DNA of 36,244 bases from Clostridium sp. CCUG 7971. Lineage in GTDB: Bacteria > Bacillota > Clostridia > Peptostreptococcales > Peptostreptococcaceae. Within the stretch, counting starts at the first letter, position 1, and every line of letters begins with the position of its first letter. Below are positions 33,426-36,244 of the stretch, one piece after another. The notes beneath the pieces were generated by a model, which was not told where the DNA came from, ran no database searches, and was given only the letters and a program-made list of their open reading frames with translations. The position numbers and the translations under genes are program-made. The stretch is taken from positions 1 to 36,244 of the forward strand of contig NZ_JAFFPK010000014.1 in NCBI RefSeq assembly GCF_017590215.1, in the 5' to 3' direction.

Positions 33426-34184
33426 GTGAAAAAGAAAAATATATTTTTAAAATCAGTACTTTCTATGGTGATTTCATTAAGTATATTCCTAGGAAGTATA
33501 CCAATCTCTTTTGCACAAGAATCACAAATGAATAACGAACCTAAGGGACATGTAATTGTATCTGTTGAAAAATTTACCTTAGGGCTAGGGTACATAAAAG
33601 ATCCAGTTAAAGTTCCTTTTTATGAAGGTGACAATAATGCAGACATACTAACGCGATTGTTGGGGTATGGAAATTATAAAAATATGGGAGATATTGAATC
33701 TTCATTTTATTTATCTAAAGTAAAAGATAATGATACAAGGACTCCTAATGTACCACAGTATATACTTGATAAATGTGGAGAAATAGGAGAAAGAGAAGAG
33801 GCAAACTGGTTAGGAGAATTTGATTATACATTTATGTCAGGATGGATGTATGTTGTAAATAATAGTTTCCCAAATGTTGGAGCATCTGGTTGTATTCCAA
33901 AAGACGGAGATGTAATAAGATGGCAATTTACTACTTATGGATATGGGGCTGACATCGGTGGAGATGGATTTGGAGCAGGAGAGCCTTTTGTTAAAATAGC
34001 AAACAAAGATAGCCTTACTAGAGAAGTAGCTGAAATAAATAGTGCACCTAATAAAGCTGAGTTGTTAGATAAAAAAGAAGTGAAAGATGCTTATGATAAT
34101 GCATATAAAGTACTTGAAGTTGTAGATATAGCTCAAAGTAAAGTAGATGTAGCATTAAAAGAGCTTAAGGAGGCTTTAAAATAG
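33426..34184 (+). CDS. Secreted stand-alone DUF4430 (transcobalamin beta-domain-like) protein
   Basis: A 252-aa exported paralogue of the first part of the upstream protein, without linker or wall anchor. It has a signal peptide (cleavage after SFA, residue 30), a DUF4430 domain (KFTLGLGYIKDPVKVPFYEG; MSGWMYVVNNSFPN; GDVIRWQFTTYGYG) and the same C-terminal helical segment (about residues 195-252, from KIANKDSLTREVAEINSA onward). It clearly arose by duplication. The GTG start has AGGAGGA about 8 bases upstream; it lies 32 bases after the first gene. In mammalian B12 carriers the beta domain of this type covers one face of the corrinoid, while an alpha/alpha barrel, like that encoded by the next gene, covers the other. 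Free or complex-bound on the surface is unknown. Confidence 0.87.
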   Translation: MKKKNIFLKSVLSMVISLSIFLGSIPISFAQESQMNNEPKGHVIVSVEKFTLGLGYIKDPVKVPFYEGDNNADILTRLLGYGNYKNMGDIESSFYLSKVKDNDTRTPNVPQYILDKCGEIGEREEANWLGEFDYTFMSGWMYVVNNSFPNVGASGCIPKDGDVIRWQFTTYGYGADIGGDGFGAGEPFVKIANKDSLTREVAEINSAPNKAELLDKKEVKDAYDNAYKVLEVVDIAQSKVDVALKELKEALK

Positions 34185-34220
34185 ACTGTATCGTTAAGAT
34201 GAGACAAGGGGGATAATAAA

Positions 34221-36125
34221 GTGAAAAAGAAAAATAGACTTTTAAAAATAGTAATTTCTATGGTTCTTTCATTGAGTATATTCTTAGGGCATATACCAAT
34301 GTCTTTTGCACAGATTTTACAAAGTAACATAGATGTGGTTTTACCTAGTGTATCTATTAAAGATGCCATAAATAAAACTGGAGAATATATGTATAAAAAT
34401 ACTCCAGATCCTAAGATAGGTACTATAGGCGGAGAATGGACAGTACTTTCACTAGCAAGAAGTGGATATAATGTGCCAAAAGAGTATTATGATAAATATT
34501 ACGAAAATGTAGTCAATGAATTAACAGCAAAAAATGGTAATTTACACAGCGTAAAATATACAGAATACTCAAGAGTTATATTAGGATTAACATCTATAGG
34601 TAAAGATGTTACTAATGTTGGAGGATATAATCTTTTAGAAAAACTTGCAGACTTTAATAAAGTAATAAGACAAGGAATAAATGGACCAATATTTGCTCTT
34701 ATAGCATTAGATACAAACAACTATGAAATACCAACTGTTGAGGGTGTTAAAAAACAAACTACAAGAGATAATCTTATTGAATATATATTAAATAAAGAAA
34801 TAACTCAAGATGATGGAACAATAGGTGGATGGGCTCTTAGTGGAAATACACCAGATCCAGATATAACAGCTATGGCACTTCAATCATTAGCAAAATATAA
34901 AGACCAAGAAAAGGTAAAGCCTTATATAGATAGAGCACTTGATATATTATCTAATATCCAACTTGCAAATGGTGGATATGATAGTTGGGGAAGTCTAAAC
35001 TCTGAGAGTATAGCACAAGTAATAGTAGCTCTTACTGCTCTTGGAATAGACCCTAAAACAGATTCTAGATTTATAAAAGGTGATGGAAACTGGGTAATAC
35101 CTGCGATAATGGAATTTTACGTAGAAGGTGGAGGATTTAAACACACACTAGATGGAACTGTCAACGCAATGGCTACAGATCAAGGAGCATACGCACTTGT
35201 TGCATATGATAGATTTGTAGAAGGTAAAAACAGTCTTTATAATATGACAGATGCATTTAGTGAAATATCAAAAGTACTATATGTAGATAAAATAGATAAA
35301 TCTGTAGAAAATACAGTAAATTACTATAAAGGATTAAATCATGTATTATCTTGGTGGGATATGTTAGCTCTTACATCAGCAGGAGAAGATATAATAAAAT
35401 CATCATATAAGCTGCCTGAATGGACATCAAATATAATAACTACAAATACATCAGTAACAAGTGATGCAGGATACTTATTAGGATTAGTTTCAAGAGGAGA
35501 AAATCCAAATAGTTATACTGATAAAAAAGTAAACTTGAGCAAAATATTAGCAGACAAGCAAGATAAAAATGGAAACTTACCAGGAGGAGTGAATTCTCAA
35601 ATTTGGGGGATGATAGCTCTAGAAGTAACTGATGAAGATTATGATAGAGAAAAAGCATTAGATTCATTAGTATCAAACCAATTAAATAATGGTGGATTTG
35701 CATTCTTTGGAAATCAGGCAGATCCAGATATGACAGGTATGGCATTAATATCACTATCATTTTTTAAAGGAAATGAAAAAGCAGATGCAAGTATAGAAAA
35801 AGCAGTAGAATGTTTAAATACTATACAAAAAGAAAATGGGACGTTTGAAGCATATAATAAAGAAAATTCAAATTCAACAGCAATGGCAATGACAGGGCTT
35901 ATGAGTGTAGGAGAAAATTTAAATGAACCTAAATGGAGAAATATAGTAGATGCGCTTATGAAATTTCAGATACAAGAAGGAGTAGCATCTGGATCATATG
36001 AATATTTAATAGGACAAGGTTCAAACTTAATGGCTACACAACAATCTTTAATAGCGATGGGTGAAGTTAATTCAAATAAAAGTTTATGGCACGAATTAGA
36101 TTCTATGTTTAAAGGTGATAAATAA
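34221..36125 (+). CDS. Secreted tandem alpha/alpha-barrel (prenyltransferase/intrinsic-factor alpha-like) protein
   Basis: A 634-aa exported protein. After a signal peptide (cleavage after SFA, residue 30) come helical repeats of the prenyltransferase/squalene-cyclase type, such as GGEWTVLSLARSGYNVPKEY near residue 69 and NGGYDSWGSLNSESIAQVI near residue 250. The motif DPDITAMAL (from residue 212) recurs as DPDMTGMAL (from residue 501), and NGG turns recur too, so two barrels (about 35-330 and 365-625) are likely. The cyclase DxDD acid motif is absent, so catalysis is unlikely. This fold is that of the alpha domain of intrinsic factor/transcobalamin. GTG start with GGGGGAT. It completes a B12-controlled operon with two DUF4430 proteins. 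No wall anchor. Confidence 0.87.
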   Translation: MKKKNRLLKIVISMVLSLSIFLGHIPMSFAQILQSNIDVVLPSVSIKDAINKTGEYMYKNTPDPKIGTIGGEWTVLSLARSGYNVPKEYYDKYYENVVNELTAKNGNLHSVKYTEYSRVILGLTSIGKDVTNVGGYNLLEKLADFNKVIRQGINGPIFALIALDTNNYEIPTVEGVKKQTTRDNLIEYILNKEITQDDGTIGGWALSGNTPDPDITAMALQSLAKYKDQEKVKPYIDRALDILSNIQLANGGYDSWGSLNSESIAQVIVALTALGIDPKTDSRFIKGDGNWVIPAIMEFYVEGGGFKHTLDGTVNAMATDQGAYALVAYDRFVEGKNSLYNMTDAFSEISKVLYVDKIDKSVENTVNYYKGLNHVLSWWDMLALTSAGEDIIKSSYKLPEWTSNIITTNTSVTSDAGYLLGLVSRGENPNSYTDKKVNLSKILADKQDKNGNLPGGVNSQIWGMIALEVTDEDYDREKALDSLVSNQLNNGGFAFFGNQADPDMTGMALISLSFFKGNEKADASIEKAVECLNTIQKENGTFEAYNKENSNSTAMAMTGLMSVGENLNEPKWRNIVDALMKFQIQEGVASGSYEYLIGQGSNLMATQQSLIAMGEVNSNKSLWHELDSMFKGDK

Positions 36126-36194
36126 CTACCAAATAATTCATCAAATAGTTACTCTACATTTAAAGAAATAAAAGCATTATATTAAAATAAAAAG

Positions 36195-36230
36195 TATCTT
36201 TCTGGTGCTAAAATTAGTACCAGAAAGATA
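36195..36230. terminator. Terminator-type hairpin after the B12 operon
   Basis: TATCTTTCTGGT pairs perfectly with ACCAGAAAGATA. On the + strand the following T content is poor, but on the - strand the stem is followed by CTTTTTATTTT, so it may serve a convergent gene beyond the window as well. Confidence 0.7.
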
Positions 36231-36244
36231 AATTTCTTTAATCT

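Noticed and set aside
34221-36125. Terpene cyclase or prenyltransferase enzyme
   Set aside because: The repeats match that fold, but the acidic cyclase motif is missing and the protein is exported, under B12 control and beside DUF4430 proteins, so a binding role is likelier.

Overview
The window is low-GC, Gram-positive DNA, almost all on the + strand. Strong AGGAGG/GGGGGA ribosome sites, occasional GTG and TTG starts, many factor-independent terminators and a protein anchored by three CWB2 (PF04122) repeats point to Clostridia. Peptostreptococcaceae (the Clostridioides / Paraclostridium / Paeniclostridium / Romboutsia group) is the most likely family. The family call is inference; no rRNA or other marker gene is present.

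Layout. (1) 49-5116: a five-gene Opp/Nik-type ABC importer (binding lipoprotein, two permeases, two ATPases) for nickel or peptides. (2) 5294-10605: single-gene units, namely a YbhN-type flippase-like membrane protein, a small secreted protein on the - strand, two unrecognised small proteins of 54 and 50 aa, an MFS exporter and a xanthine/urate-type NCS2 permease. (3) 10896-22636: a large Ter (tellurium-resistance-type) stress cluster. It has three TerD paralogues, a Ca2+-type P-ATPase, YceG, TelA and a module of C-C bond lyase, PRTase/TRSP protein, StiP-PELOTA protein and HAD phosphatase; this module is proposed in the literature to make a nucleoside-like metabolite. (4) 22829-29696: a LytS/YesN-type two-component system, an NgcE-like sugar-binding lipoprotein without permeases, and galacto-N-biose/lacto-N-biose phosphorylase (GH112), which suggests use of host mucin or milk glycans. 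(5) 29828-36125: a cobalamin-responsive region. One B12 riboswitch precedes an orphan OmpR-type response regulator. A second B12 riboswitch precedes three exported proteins: a CWB2-anchored DUF4430 protein, a free DUF4430 protein and a protein with tandem alpha/alpha-barrel repeats.

Region 5 is the most interesting. DUF4430 resembles the C-terminal beta domain of mammalian intrinsic factor/transcobalamin, and the alpha/alpha barrel resembles their N-terminal alpha domain. Two B12 riboswitches, a separately encoded pair of these two domains and a wall-anchored partner together suggest an extracellular, split intrinsic-factor-like corrinoid capture system. Three 11-bp-phased direct repeats overlap the -35 region of the operon promoter and are a plausible site for the adjacent regulator. 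The corrinoid-binding role is inference and is not shown by the sequence alone.

Start sites were moved inward from the longest reading frame where a strong ribosome site decided it (49, 3580, 9265, 12735, 22829, 25969). No tRNA, rRNA, CRISPR array, transposase or phage gene was seen.
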